A DNA stretch of 64,000 nt from Bradyrhizobium sp. RP6 (lineage in GTDB: Bacteria > Pseudomonadota > Alphaproteobacteria > Rhizobiales > Xanthobacteraceae): positions 124,001 to 188,000 of the forward strand of contig NZ_RQIT01000012.1 of the NCBI RefSeq assembly GCF_003837805.1. The letters run 5' to 3'. The translations under genes were made by a program, and so were the position numbers. Below are positions 35,644-44,169 of the stretch, piece after piece. How positions within the stretch are numbered: the stretch's first letter is position 1; every line of letters begins with the position of its first letter. Below the pieces are notes generated by a model. It searched no databases, was not told the DNA's origin, and saw only the letters and a program-made list of their open reading frames with translations.

Positions 35644-37932
35644 GTGCGCCAGATCATACCACCGCATTGGAAGCAGAGGGTCCGGAATTTCTTCCTCGAC
35701 CTCGATGCGCGCATCGACTCCTCGCTGTTCTCCTCGGCCAAAGGCATCCGCGAGCTCTACGAGCGCTACTCGACCTTCATGGACCGGTTCTATGTCGGGC
35801 GCTGGAAGCGCTGGGTGTTCATCGAGCCGCTGTCGGAGGCCGCGACGCTCGGGCTCGGCGGCCTCGTCGTGATGCTCACCCTCGCCATTCCCGCCTTCCG
35901 CGAGACCGCGGACGAGGACTGGCTGAAGAAATCCGATCTCGCGGTGACCTTCCTCGACCGCTACGGCAATCCGATCGGCAGCCGCGGCATCAAGCACAAC
36001 GATTCGATCCCGCTGGAAGATTTTCCGGATGTCCTGATCAAGGCGACGCTGGCGACCGAGGACCGCCGCTTCTACGAACATTTCGGCATCGACATCGCCG
36101 GCACCGCGCGCGCGCTCGTCACCAACGCCCAGGCCGGCGGCGTCCGCCAGGGCGGCTCCTCGATCACCCAGCAGCTCGCCAAGAATCTGTTTTTGAGCAA
36201 CGAGCGCACCATCGAGCGCAAGGTCAACGAGGCCTTCCTCGCGATCTGGCTGGAATGGCGCCTGACCAAGAACGAGATCCTCAAGCTGTATCTCGACCGC
36301 GCCTATATGGGCGGCGGCACGTTCGGCGTCGACGGCGCCGCACATTTCTACTTCAACAAGTCGGCGCGCGACGTGACCCTGGCGGAAGCTGCGATGCTCG
36401 CCGGCCTGTTCAAGGCACCGACGAAATACGCCCCCCACATCAACCTGCCCGCCGCGCGCGCCCGCGCCAACGTCGTGCTCGACAACCTCGTCGATGCCGG
36501 CTTCATGACCGAGGGCCAGGTGTTCGGCGCCCGCCGCAACCCGGCGTTCGCGGTCGACCGCCGCGACGAGGCGTCGCCGAACTACTATCTCGACTACGCC
36601 TTCGACGAGATGCGCAAGCTGGTCGACACCTTCCCGAAGTCCTACACCGAGCGCGTCTTCGTGGTCCGCACCGCCATCGACACCAACGTGCAGAAGGCGG
36701 CGGAAGACGCCGTCGAGAACCAGCTGCGCCAGTTCGGCCGCGACTATCACGCAACGCAGGCGGCGACCGTCGTCGCCGATCTCGACGGCGGCATCCGCGC
36801 CATGGTCGGCGGCCGCGACTATGGCGCCAGCCAGTTCAACCGCGCCACCGATGCCTATCGGCAGCCCGGCTCCTCGTTCAAGCCTTACGTCTACACCACG
36901 GCGCTGCTGAACGGTTACACGCCGAACTCGATCGTGGTCGACGGCCCCGTCTGCATCGGCAATTGGTGCCCGCAGAATTATGGCCATTCCTATTCCGGCT
37001 CGGTGACGCTGACGCAGGCGATCACGCGCTCGATCAACGTCGTACCGGTGAAGCTGTCGATCGAGATCGGCCGGCGGGATCAGCCGAAGGCGCCGAACCC
37101 CGCCAAGATCGGCCGCGCCAAAATCGTCGAGGTCGCGCGCCGCTTCGGTCTCAAGGCGCCGCTGCCCGACACGCCGTCGCTGCCGATCGGTTCGGACGAA
37201 GTCACCGTGCTCGAGCATGCCGTCGCCTACGCGACCTTCCCCAACCGCGGCAAGGCGGTGACGCCGCATTCGGTGCTGGAGGTGCGCACCGGCGCCGGCG
37301 ACCTCGTCTGGCGCTGGGACCGCGACGGCCCGAAGCCGCGGCAGGCGATTCCCGCCTCCGTTGCCGCCGACATGGCCGGCATGATGAGCCACGTCGTCAG
37401 CGAAGGCACCGCCCGCCGCGCCGCGCTCGACGGCATTCCGACCGCCGGCAAGACCGGCACGACCAATGCGTATCGCGACGCCTGGTTCGTCGGCTACACC
37501 GGCAACTTCACCTGCGCGGTCTGGTACGGCAACGACGACTACTCGCCGACCAATCGCATGACCGGCGGCTCGCTGCCGGCGCAGACCTGGCACGACATCA
37601 TGCTCGCGGCGCATCAGGGCGTCGAGGTCCGGGAGATCCCCGGCATCGGCATGGGCCAGAAGCTGCCGCCGCAGCACGTGAGCAACGCGCAGGCCAATGC
37701 GGCACCGAAAGTGCTGGAGACCAAGCCGGGGCCGCCGCCGGTGCTGACCAAGCGCGGCGCCGACGTCCTGGTGCGCGTCGAGAAGCTGCTCGATGATGCG
37801 GCCAAGACCGCGAATAAATCCGCGGCCGACGACAGCAAGTCGGCCAGGCCGTCCTCGGCGACGAGCGCGCTCGCCTTCCCGCAGAACTATGCGGAAGAGA
37901 ACGTCAACGCGTCCGCGCCACGCAAGAACTGA
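35644..37932 (+). CDS. Class A penicillin-binding protein (PBP1A-like)
   Basis: This bifunctional peptidoglycan synthase has 762 residues. A cytoplasmic segment precedes a membrane helix at about 72-88. The glycosyltransferase domain has the catalytic-Glu motif ATEDRRFYEHFGID near 138-151 and QGGSSITQQLAKN. The transpeptidase domain has the SxxK active site at S410 (PGSSFKPY), the SIN motif, and KTGTT at K603. The C-terminal 70 residues are Pro/Ala/Lys-rich. The start used is GTG 35644; no closer ATG precedes the membrane segment sensibly. The DUF1214/DUF1254 pair follows after 10 nt and may be cotranscribed. Confidence 0.95.
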   Translation: MRQIIPPHWKQRVRNFFLDLDARIDSSLFSSAKGIRELYERYSTFMDRFYVGRWKRWVFIEPLSEAATLGLGGLVVMLTLAIPAFRETADEDWLKKSDLAVTFLDRYGNPIGSRGIKHNDSIPLEDFPDVLIKATLATEDRRFYEHFGIDIAGTARALVTNAQAGGVRQGGSSITQQLAKNLFLSNERTIERKVNEAFLAIWLEWRLTKNEILKLYLDRAYMGGGTFGVDGAAHFYFNKSARDVTLAEAAMLAGLFKAPTKYAPHINLPAARARANVVLDNLVDAGFMTEGQVFGARRNPAFAVDRRDEASPNYYLDYAFDEMRKLVDTFPKSYTERVFVVRTAIDTNVQKAAEDAVENQLRQFGRDYHATQAATVVADLDGGIRAMVGGRDYGASQFNRATDAYRQPGSSFKPYVYTTALLNGYTPNSIVVDGPVCIGNWCPQNYGHSYSGSVTLTQAITRSINVVPVKLSIEIGRRDQPKAPNPAKIGRAKIVEVARRFGLKAPLPDTPSLPIGSDEVTVLEHAVAYATFPNRGKAVTPHSVLEVRTGAGDLVWRWDRDGPKPRQAIPASVAADMAGMMSHVVSEGTARRAALDGIPTAGKTGTTNAYRDAWFVGYTGNFTCAVWYGNDDYSPTNRMTGGSLPAQTWHDIMLAAHQGVEVREIPGIGMGQKLPPQHVSNAQANAAPKVLETKPGPPPVLTKRGADVLVRVEKLLDDAAKTANKSAADDSKSARPSSATSALAFPQNYAEENVNASAPRKN

Positions 37933-37942
37933 TCGAAAGCAA

Positions 37943-38521
37943 GTGCGGCTGATCCTGATCACATTGACGGCGCTGCTTCTCGCGACGGTGGTCGGCGTCG
38001 GCGCGACCTGGATGACGACGACGCGCGGCACCGAGATCGGTGCGCTGACCATCGGCGCCTGGACCGCGCGGCCGCGCACCGGCACCGCCGACGTCGATCC
38101 CTATTCGCGCGCCACCATCGTGCGCAACGGCGAGCTGCCGATCGGCACCGGCGACGGCGTCGCTTTCACCGCCACCACCGACGACAAGAAGAAGGCGCTC
38201 GACGGCCGCTGCGATGTCGTCGTCTCCGGCGTGACGCCACCAGCGCGATTCTGGACGCTGACGCTGTACGATCGCAAAGGCCATCTCGTCGCCAATTCGT
38301 TGCAGCGCTACGGCTTCACCAGCCAGGAGATCGTGCGGCAGTCCGACGGCTCGTTCGAGATCCGCATCGCCTCGCGCTCCCGTGCCGGCAACTGGCTGCC
38401 GACCGGCGGCATCGAGCGCTACGCCTTGATGCTGCGCCTCTACGACACCCCGGTCGGGGTCGCAACGCGCACCCAGCGCGATGCGCCGATGCCGAGCATC
38501 ACCACGGTGGGCTGCTCATGA
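37943..38521 (+). CDS. DUF1214-domain membrane-anchored protein
   Basis: This 192-residue protein starts at GTG 37943 (VRLILITLTALLLATVVGV), giving an N-terminal membrane anchor or signal. The periplasmic part is the DUF1214 beta-sandwich, including RFWTLTLYDRKGHLVANSLQRYGF and the strand pairs near the C-terminus. DUF1214 and DUF1254 normally occur as two halves of one larger protein; here they are two consecutive genes with an ATGA overlap. The function of the family is not settled. The frame runs upstream into the penicillin-binding protein gene but only as a shadow. Confidence 0.85.
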   Translation: MRLILITLTALLLATVVGVGATWMTTTRGTEIGALTIGAWTARPRTGTADVDPYSRATIVRNGELPIGTGDGVAFTATTDDKKKALDGRCDVVVSGVTPPARFWTLTLYDRKGHLVANSLQRYGFTSQEIVRQSDGSFEIRIASRSRAGNWLPTGGIERYALMLRLYDTPVGVATRTQRDAPMPSITTVGCS

Positions 38522-39102
38522 TCCGGCTCATGTTCACGATCGTTGCCGGCGTGGTGCTGGGCCTCGTGGTCCATCTCGTCAGCGTGCTGGCGCTGCCGCG
38601 GATCGCGACGCAGGATGCCTATTCGCGGCTGACGCCGGTGACGAAGGTCAACGCGGTCACCCAGCTTCCGCTCGCCGACCCCAACACTTCGCCGATGCCG
38701 TTCATGGATCCGGCCTTTGCGCTGGCGATCTGCCGCTACGATCTGTCGGGCGGACCTATCAAGCTGACGGTGCCCGTCAGCCAGGCCTACACCTCGGTGT
38801 CGTTCTACACCCGCAACGAGATCGCCTATTACGCCATCAACGACCGCTCGGCCGGCAAGAAGGTGATCGAGCTCGACCTGATGACGGAAGCGCAGCACAG
38901 CGAGCTGCCCGAGGACGAAGAGGTCACCGCGGCCGATCGGCTGATCATCGATTCCCCCAGCACGACCGGCCTGATCCTGATGAAGGCGCTCGCGCCCGAG
39001 CCCGGCCTGATGCCGCAGGCGCAAGGCTCGCTCGCGGCCGCCACTTGTGCGCCGCAGACCGAGCCGCCAGCCAAGGCCGAGGCGCCGCGCCGCCGGCGGT
39101 GA
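38518..39102 (+). CDS. DUF1254-domain membrane-anchored protein
   Basis: This 194-residue protein has an N-terminal membrane helix at about residues 5-27. A DUF1254 domain follows, with the MPFMDPAFALAICRYDLS start and SQAYTSVSFYTRNEIAYYAIND. The C-terminus is Pro/Arg-rich (AEAPRRRR). The ATG overlaps the DUF1214 stop as ATGA, implying coupled translation and a complex of the two proteins at the outer face of the inner membrane. A rho-independent terminator lies 180 nt downstream. Confidence 0.85.
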   Translation: MIRLMFTIVAGVVLGLVVHLVSVLALPRIATQDAYSRLTPVTKVNAVTQLPLADPNTSPMPFMDPAFALAICRYDLSGGPIKLTVPVSQAYTSVSFYTRNEIAYYAINDRSAGKKVIELDLMTEAQHSELPEDEEVTAADRLIIDSPSTTGLILMKALAPEPGLMPQAQGSLAAATCAPQTEPPAKAEAPRRRR

Positions 39103-39282
39103 GCGCGGCGATAGCGGCAACGCAAAACGAAATACTGCGAAAACAACCCCATGCACAGTAGCCGGAGCATTGAAATCATTATGCTCTTCGGTCAGCGACG
39201 ACGAAGCTACCGGTCGACGCGTACGCCCCTTTGACTCGTCGGGCAAAACACCGGCATACTGGCATCATCGAAAGTTCGTCAC

Positions 39283-39314
39283 ACCCGCGCGGAGCAATCC
39301 GCCGCGGGTTTTTT
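39283..39314 (+). terminator. Rho-independent terminator after the DUF1254 gene
   Basis: ACCCGCG-CGG pairs with CCG-CCGCGGGT across a short loop (AGCAAT), with one bulged base, and is followed directly by a run of six T. This is the clearest intrinsic terminator on the plus strand in this part of the window. It probably ends the penicillin-binding protein/DUF1214/DUF1254 transcript. Confidence 0.75.
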
Positions 39315-39578
39315 ATTTCGGAGCAGAGATTGGGATGACCGAGAGATCACTGGCAGTTGGTTGGCTGTCGCAGCGGCGTTGGCCTGGACGATGCGTCAGG
39401 CTCTGCGATCTGACGTCTTCGGATTCCGTAGACTATCGCCTCCCCGCCGGAATCATCCATGAATATTCGTGGGATGTCACCCATTTCGCTATCTCGGAGA
39501 GTGCTGGACAGAGTCCCGACTCCAATCAGTCCTGCGGTGTTCGCTGGGCGGCCGACCAGATTTGGCGCCCTCACGAGT

Positions 39579-39950
39579 TGACCTTCGTCAATAATCCCGA
39601 GCATTTTTGAGCATCATGGCACCGATGACGTCCTCGCGGGTGACTCAAACACCACTATCTTGATCGGAGATGCTGGCGGCGGCATGTTCGATTTTTCGAG
39701 GAGCGGCAACGACACCTTCACGGGGTCCTCGTTTCCGGGGGGCGCCCCATCCACTACACTTTCTACGGTGACGCGGCCGGCGACATGTTCGATCTTGCTC
39801 GTGGCGGCGACGATACCTTCACGTTCGCTTCCCCGAGCAACACTGCCTACGGTGACGCGGGCGGCGACGTGTCCGGTCATGCTCGGGGCGGCAACGATAC
39901 CTTCACGGGCGGCAGCAGCTTCGGCTCGCGTCAGCTGTTCTTGCTGGGCA
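39579..39950 (+). pseudogene. Decayed fragment of an RTX-type/Ca-binding repeat protein
   Basis: Two reading frames carry consecutive copies of one repeat. The first frame has GDAGGGMFDFSRSGNDTFTG. From about 39766 a different frame has YGDAAGDMFDLARGGDDTFTF and then YGDAGGDVSGHARGGNDTFTGG. Glycine/aspartate-rich repeats ending NDTFTGG are typical of secreted RTX-like proteins, which bind calcium. The frame change falls at or near a six-G run at 39737-39742, and the flanks on both sides look unrelated to the repeat. The fragment therefore seems to be a remnant without start, full repeat array or secretion signal. Confidence 0.65.
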
Positions 39951-40199
39951 GTCTTGTCAAGCGCGCATTCGACTCACCTATTCATCGGTACGGCCGGTTG
40001 CCGGTGGCGCGCTCTCAACAAGATTTCAATGGCGGTTTCCACGTGGTGGACAGCGTCTTTCCACAGGCACCGCTACCGTGAGGCGCCGATGCGCTGCAAA
40101 GATCCGACGTCCAAGCACGCAACACACCCTGAATCCCATCGGCTTTCCCACCGCACGCGTCCAAGCCCGCTGTGATTGGCCCGCAACCTGCTCATGCAA

Positions 40200-40227
40200 G
40201 TATGACGATCGACCAAAGACGTCATAC
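40200..40227. promoter_or_regulatory. NikR operator
   Basis: GTATGA at 40200-40205 and TCATAC at 40222-40227 are separated by exactly 16 bases, which is the classical NikR nickel-repressor operator. A further GTATGA at 40232-40237 forms a second, shorter inverted repeat (GTCATAC-TAGT-GTATGAC, 40221-40238). The site lies 64 nt before the GTG start of the TonB receptor, a suitable place to block its promoter when nickel is plentiful. The nikR gene itself is not in this window. Confidence 0.85.
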
Positions 40228-40291
40228 TAGTGTATGACCACCTATACGAAACATCCCATCGCCTGCCGGAGACCGTCGCGCGGCCGTCGAT

Positions 40292-42535
40292 GTGATAGCG
40301 GGGGCTAAGTTGCGTAGCATTTCCTGGCGCCTGGTTCTGGTCGGCATCGCGTTATCAGGCGCTTCGGCCGAAGACTCAGTTCACGCCCAGGCGGCACCGG
40401 AGGGATCCGCGGCCGGGTCTTTGCCGCCGGTTGCGGTCGCGGCGCCCGAGGCGGCCCCGAGACGCGTACGACGCACAGAGCCTCCGGCAAGGACAAGCGC
40501 CCCGCGCCGGGCGCAGGAATCGCAGCCTTCATCGCAACGGCAATCGAGCGTGGGCCTCTCCGCTGGCGCGACGCCGGGACGGGCCGACGTGTCGAGCGCG
40601 GTGACCGCACTGCCGGCGGCGGTGACGGTGATGGACGCACCGGCAATCAGCCGGCTGGCGGTCGCAACCTATGGCGACCTGTTCCGCTCGCTCCCCGGCT
40701 TCAATGTGTCCAACTATGGCCAGGGCGGGATCGGCTACGGGCTTTCGCTGCGAGGCTATACCGAATCCGAGCACGGCCGCGACATCGCCTATTACATCGA
40801 CGGCCTTCCGCTCAACGAGGTCTCCTCGCTGCACACGCCGAACTATGCCGACCTCAACGTGCTGTTTCCGGAAACCGTCAAGAGCATCGAGATCGTGCGC
40901 GGGCCGTTTTCCGTCGAGTACGGCGACTCCAATATGGGCGGCTCGGTCAACATCACGACCAAGCAGGCCGAACCCTTTGCCAGCGTCGGCGTCTCCGGAG
41001 GCACGCAAGGCACGGCGCGGGGCGTTGCGACCCACAGCATGACCCAGGGCGCATGGCTGCCCTATCTGGCATTCGAAGGGTATCACACCGACGGCTATCG
41101 CGATAACAGCTTCATCAATCGCTACAACTCGTCCAACAAGGTCACGACGACGCTTCCGGACGGCGCCACCGTGTCGTTCCGTGCACAGGCCTACGGCACC
41201 GAATACGGCTCGCCCGGCTATGCCAGTCGCGACGCCATTGCCGCCGGAACGATCTCCGAACGCTCGGCGACCAATCCGACCGACGGCGGCAACAAGCAGC
41301 TCGAAAACCTCGTCACCAATTACAGCTCCGGCGCACAGGACCAGGAGCTGAAAGGCTCGCTGTTCGTCAGCCACCAGTTCTCGAACCGTTTCGCGGATTT
41401 CGGCAGCGGCCAGCGCTTTCAGCACGAGGACCGCACGATGGTCGGCGGCCGCGTCAGCAAGGTCTGGAGCGGAGCCATCGGCGACGACATCCCCGTGCAG
41501 GTCCTGCTCGGCAGCAACTGGCGCACCGATTTCATCGAGGCGTTCCAGGCGCCGACCACCGCACGCGCGGTGTCCGGCCCGGCCGCAGTCAATGTCGGAT
41601 TGACCGAGACGAACATCGCCGGCTTCGGTCAGGTCCAGGTCAAGCCGCTGCCATGGCTCAAGTTCACGGCCGGCGGCCGTTACGACCAGTTCTACTACGA
41701 CATCGACGACCGCATCACGCCCGGCGGCACGCCGAACATGTCGAACGGGATCGCAAGCCCAAAGGCCGGCGTCGCCATCGCGCCATTCGAATGGCTGGAG
41801 CTGTTCGCCAATTACGGCGAGGGTTTCCGCAGCATCGACGTGCCCGCGGAGCTGATCGGCAATCCCGGCATTCAGCCATTCAAGATCGTCAGCCGCGAAG
41901 GCGGCGTCCAGTTGGCGTTCGATCGCTTCAGACTGCTCGCGAGCTATTGGACGACGGACTCGGCCAACGAAGCGTTTCAGGCGGCGCCCGGTCTGCCGGT
42001 GACGTTCCTGGGTAAAGCCCAGCGCAACGGATACGACGTCGATGCCCGCTGGTTCGTGATCAAGGATCCCGTCAACAACGTCTCGCTATTCGCCAACTAT
42101 GGCGGCGTCTCGGCTCGCCTCATCGACGCGGCGCCCTCCTACTTCGTCCCGAACGTGCCGAGCTACGTCGCCAATGTCGGCGTCGACTTCAACGTCGCGA
42201 CGGTCAATGCGCAAGTCCTGTCCGGTTCGGCCTATGTGACCTTCGTCGGCAGGAAGAACCTGACTCAGGACGGCCTCATCACGACCTCACCCTACTCCCG
42301 CGTGACCGGCAAGCTCGCCTATTCCTGGCCCGAGGGATGGACCGCGTTCACGCAGGCGACCTGGTATCCCGGTGATCGCCTCAGCGAAATCGCCATCAAT
42401 TTCGGCGATCCCGTCGGCGCAAACACGTCAGACATTTTCGTCAGCGCGCAGCCGACAATCGCCGTGCTCGCGGGCGTTTCGTATCGTTTCCCGACAGTCA
42501 TGGCCGCGACAAATCCAAAGCTGGTGACCAAATGA
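40292..42535 (+). CDS. TonB-dependent outer-membrane receptor, probably for nickel
   Basis: This 747-residue outer-membrane transporter has an N-terminal signal region (about 1-32) and a Pro/Arg/Ala-rich linker to about residue 100. A plug domain follows (LFRSLPGFNVSNYGQGG to the conserved GPFSVEYGDSNMGGSVNITTK stretch), then a long beta-barrel ending in an aromatic-containing strand. The GTG at 40292 is used; a TTG at 40310 is an alternative. The NikR operator immediately upstream and the DUF4198 gene that overlaps its stop by ATGA point to nickel, or nickel complexes, as the substrate. The sequence alone would fit any metal or siderophore receptor. Confidence 0.9.
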   Translation: MIAGAKLRSISWRLVLVGIALSGASAEDSVHAQAAPEGSAAGSLPPVAVAAPEAAPRRVRRTEPPARTSAPRRAQESQPSSQRQSSVGLSAGATPGRADVSSAVTALPAAVTVMDAPAISRLAVATYGDLFRSLPGFNVSNYGQGGIGYGLSLRGYTESEHGRDIAYYIDGLPLNEVSSLHTPNYADLNVLFPETVKSIEIVRGPFSVEYGDSNMGGSVNITTKQAEPFASVGVSGGTQGTARGVATHSMTQGAWLPYLAFEGYHTDGYRDNSFINRYNSSNKVTTTLPDGATVSFRAQAYGTEYGSPGYASRDAIAAGTISERSATNPTDGGNKQLENLVTNYSSGAQDQELKGSLFVSHQFSNRFADFGSGQRFQHEDRTMVGGRVSKVWSGAIGDDIPVQVLLGSNWRTDFIEAFQAPTTARAVSGPAAVNVGLTETNIAGFGQVQVKPLPWLKFTAGGRYDQFYYDIDDRITPGGTPNMSNGIASPKAGVAIAPFEWLELFANYGEGFRSIDVPAELIGNPGIQPFKIVSREGGVQLAFDRFRLLASYWTTDSANEAFQAAPGLPVTFLGKAQRNGYDVDARWFVIKDPVNNVSLFANYGGVSARLIDAAPSYFVPNVPSYVANVGVDFNVATVNAQVLSGSAYVTFVGRKNLTQDGLITTSPYSRVTGKLAYSWPEGWTAFTQATWYPGDRLSEIAINFGDPVGANTSDIFVSAQPTIAVLAGVSYRFPTVMAATNPKLVTK

Positions 42536-43320
42536 ACCGTATCTTCCCTCGTCTCGCCCACACGCTGCTCGCGACCGGACTCGTTCTCGGGTCGATAGCC
42601 TCCGCTTCGGCGCATGATGCCTGGCTCACCTTCTCGGGGCCGGCCACCGCACGCCGCGCCATCGTCAACTACGGTCATCCGGACGACCGGCCGCCGGCTT
42701 TCGCAGACAAGGTCGTGAACCTCCTGATGGTGACGCCGAAAGGCCGCACCTCGCTCCTCGACGGACTTGCGGGCGCATCCGACAACGGCATCCAGATCGC
42801 ACGAACAAGACCGTTCGACGATGCCGGACATACGCTGCTCGCGGCGCGTTACGACAACGGATTCTGGGTCAAGACGACAGACGGCCTCTATCGCAACGCC
42901 ACCCGGCGGCTGGTGCCTGACGCTGCCGAGAGCTTCTGGTCCGGAAAGTTCGCAAAGGCGATCACAGGGGCTGACGCGCCGTGGCAGGAGGTGCTCGGAC
43001 ACGATCTCGAGCTTGTGCCGCTCACCGAGCCAGCCAAGGCGAGGCCAGGTGAGATGCTCAAGGTCAAGGTGCTGTTTCGCGGCAAGCCTCTCGCTGAAGC
43101 GGAGGTCGAACGTGGCGACGGCAAGACGGTCGTTGCGGAGAAGGACATTCCAAAATTCAGGACGGACGCCGAAGGCGTGGCGACCGTTCCCATCGCCAAG
43201 CCGGGTCCCCATCTGCTGGTGATCGATCATCGCGCGGCGCCGTCCGTCACGCCGGATCAGGCGACGGACGACCTCTACAATGCGACGCTGTGGTTCAACG
43301 TGGTGGCCAAGCACCGCTAA
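42532..43320 (+). CDS. DUF4198-family periplasmic protein, nickel-uptake associated
   Basis: This 262-residue protein has a signal peptide at residues 1-27 (cleavage at ASA-HD). The mature N-terminus begins with HDAWLTFSG, a histidine-containing start typical of DUF4198/NikK-type metal-handling proteins. The rest is beta-rich, with a C-terminal immunoglobulin-like domain (LKVKVLFRGKPLAEAEVE to LLVIDHRA). It overlaps the TonB receptor stop by ATGA and shares its NikR-controlled promoter. It therefore probably accepts or buffers nickel in the periplasm. The family link to nickel/cobalt uptake is established knowledge; the metal here is inferred. Confidence 0.87.
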   Translation: MNRIFPRLAHTLLATGLVLGSIASASAHDAWLTFSGPATARRAIVNYGHPDDRPPAFADKVVNLLMVTPKGRTSLLDGLAGASDNGIQIARTRPFDDAGHTLLAARYDNGFWVKTTDGLYRNATRRLVPDAAESFWSGKFAKAITGADAPWQEVLGHDLELVPLTEPAKARPGEMLKVKVLFRGKPLAEAEVERGDGKTVVAEKDIPKFRTDAEGVATVPIAKPGPHLLVIDHRAAPSVTPDQATDDLYNATLWFNVVAKHR

Positions 43321-43417
43321 AGCGCAATGAGATCAGGACGAGTCGTCATCGCGCTTTAGCTTATTGTTTGAGCATGATCTCTTCGGAAAACCGCTGCGCA
43401 GTTTTCCGGATCATACT
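43318..43417. repeat. Bradyrhizobium-type palindromic intergenic repeat
   Basis: Two hairpin-forming parts follow each other. The first begins AAAGCGCAATGA and closes with TCATCGCGCTTT, covering about 43319-43359. The second is GCATGATCTCTTCGGAAAA with its partner TTTTCCGGATCAT, about 43373-43414. I recall the GAGCATGATC...GGAAAACCG...TTTTCCGGATCAT unit as one of the most abundant intergenic elements of Bradyrhizobium and related Hyphomicrobiales. It lies directly after the DUF4198 stop and could also act as a 3' stabiliser or terminator. Confidence 0.7.
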
Positions 43418-43694
43418 TAGTGCTGTCACTTGAGTGCGTGGCTGCCGCGCTCAATAGCCTCTGCAACCGCGGTTCTCGTCCTCGACCCGGACGTGACTGT
43501 GGACGATCCTCGGAAGCGCGGCGTCGGCGCTCTCGCGCGGAACCGGCCGCGCCCATTCTCCGGAACCGACCTCGCATCAGCACACGATGGCAGCAGCTGT
43601 CACGCGACAGTAGGACGCAACTTCAGGTCGCTTGCGCTGTTGAAGCCGCCCGGCGCGATGGCTATCGATACAAAGAACTCGATCGGAGGAACGC
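43418..43694. other. Intergenic region before the GFA gene
   Basis: This is about 280 nt after the palindromic repeat. Two overlapping plus-strand frames cover it, but their Arg/Ser-rich composition and lack of ribosome-binding sites argue against genes. A promoter for the GFA gene at 43695 should lie here. Confidence 0.35.
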
Positions 43695-44102
43695 ATGAGC
43701 ACCATCACCGGCGGCTGTCACTGCGGCGCGATCCGTTATGAGATCCAGGGCGAGGCGATCGTCCACGCGCTGTGCCACTGCCGCGATTGCCGGCTCCACG
43801 CCGGCGCCCCGGTCGTCGGCTGGACGATGTACGCGGAGGATGCCGTCAAGGTGACCAAGGGCGAGCCGAAGGTGTATCACTCCTCGGAACATGTCCGACG
43901 GCACTTTTGCGGCGACTGCGGCACCGGACTGTTCTATTTCAATGCCGGCATGATGCCCGGCATCATCGACATCCAGAGCGCGACCTACGACGATCCCGAG
44001 GCCGTGCCGGCAACGATGCAGATCCAGGTCGCCGAGCGGCTGCGCTGGATGGAGCACGCGCACGAACTGCCGGCGTTCGACCGCTTTCCTCCGCAGCCGT
44101 AG
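43695..44102 (+). CDS. GFA/CENP-V-domain zinc protein
   Basis: This 135-residue protein belongs to the family named after the glutathione-dependent formaldehyde-activating enzyme. The zinc-binding cysteines are in GCHCGAIRYE (C8, C10), ALCHCRDCRLHAG and FCGDCGTGLFY. GGAGGAA precedes the ATG. Family members bind two zinc ions, and a few act on thiol adducts, but most are of unknown function. There is no partner gene; the next gene is convergent, 67 nt away. Confidence 0.93.
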   Translation: MSTITGGCHCGAIRYEIQGEAIVHALCHCRDCRLHAGAPVVGWTMYAEDAVKVTKGEPKVYHSSEHVRRHFCGDCGTGLFYFNAGMMPGIIDIQSATYDDPEAVPATMQIQVAERLRWMEHAHELPAFDRFPPQP

Positions 44103-44169
44103 CTACGGACGTGAGACCGGCTCTTTTGGCATCATCCGGGGATTGGCGACGCTCGGCTCGTGCGCCAGC

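Noticed and set aside
35667..37796. 709-codon plus-strand frame overlapping the penicillin-binding protein
   Set aside because: It is the +2 register of the same gene, rich in Arg, with no recognisable fold.
35470..38085. 871-codon open frame on the minus strand
   Set aside because: It is antisense to the penicillin-binding protein gene and has shadow composition; the plus strand has complete catalytic motifs.
39047..39610. 187-codon plus-strand frame after the DUF1254 gene
   Set aside because: It starts inside DUF1254 in another register and passes through a rho-independent terminator.
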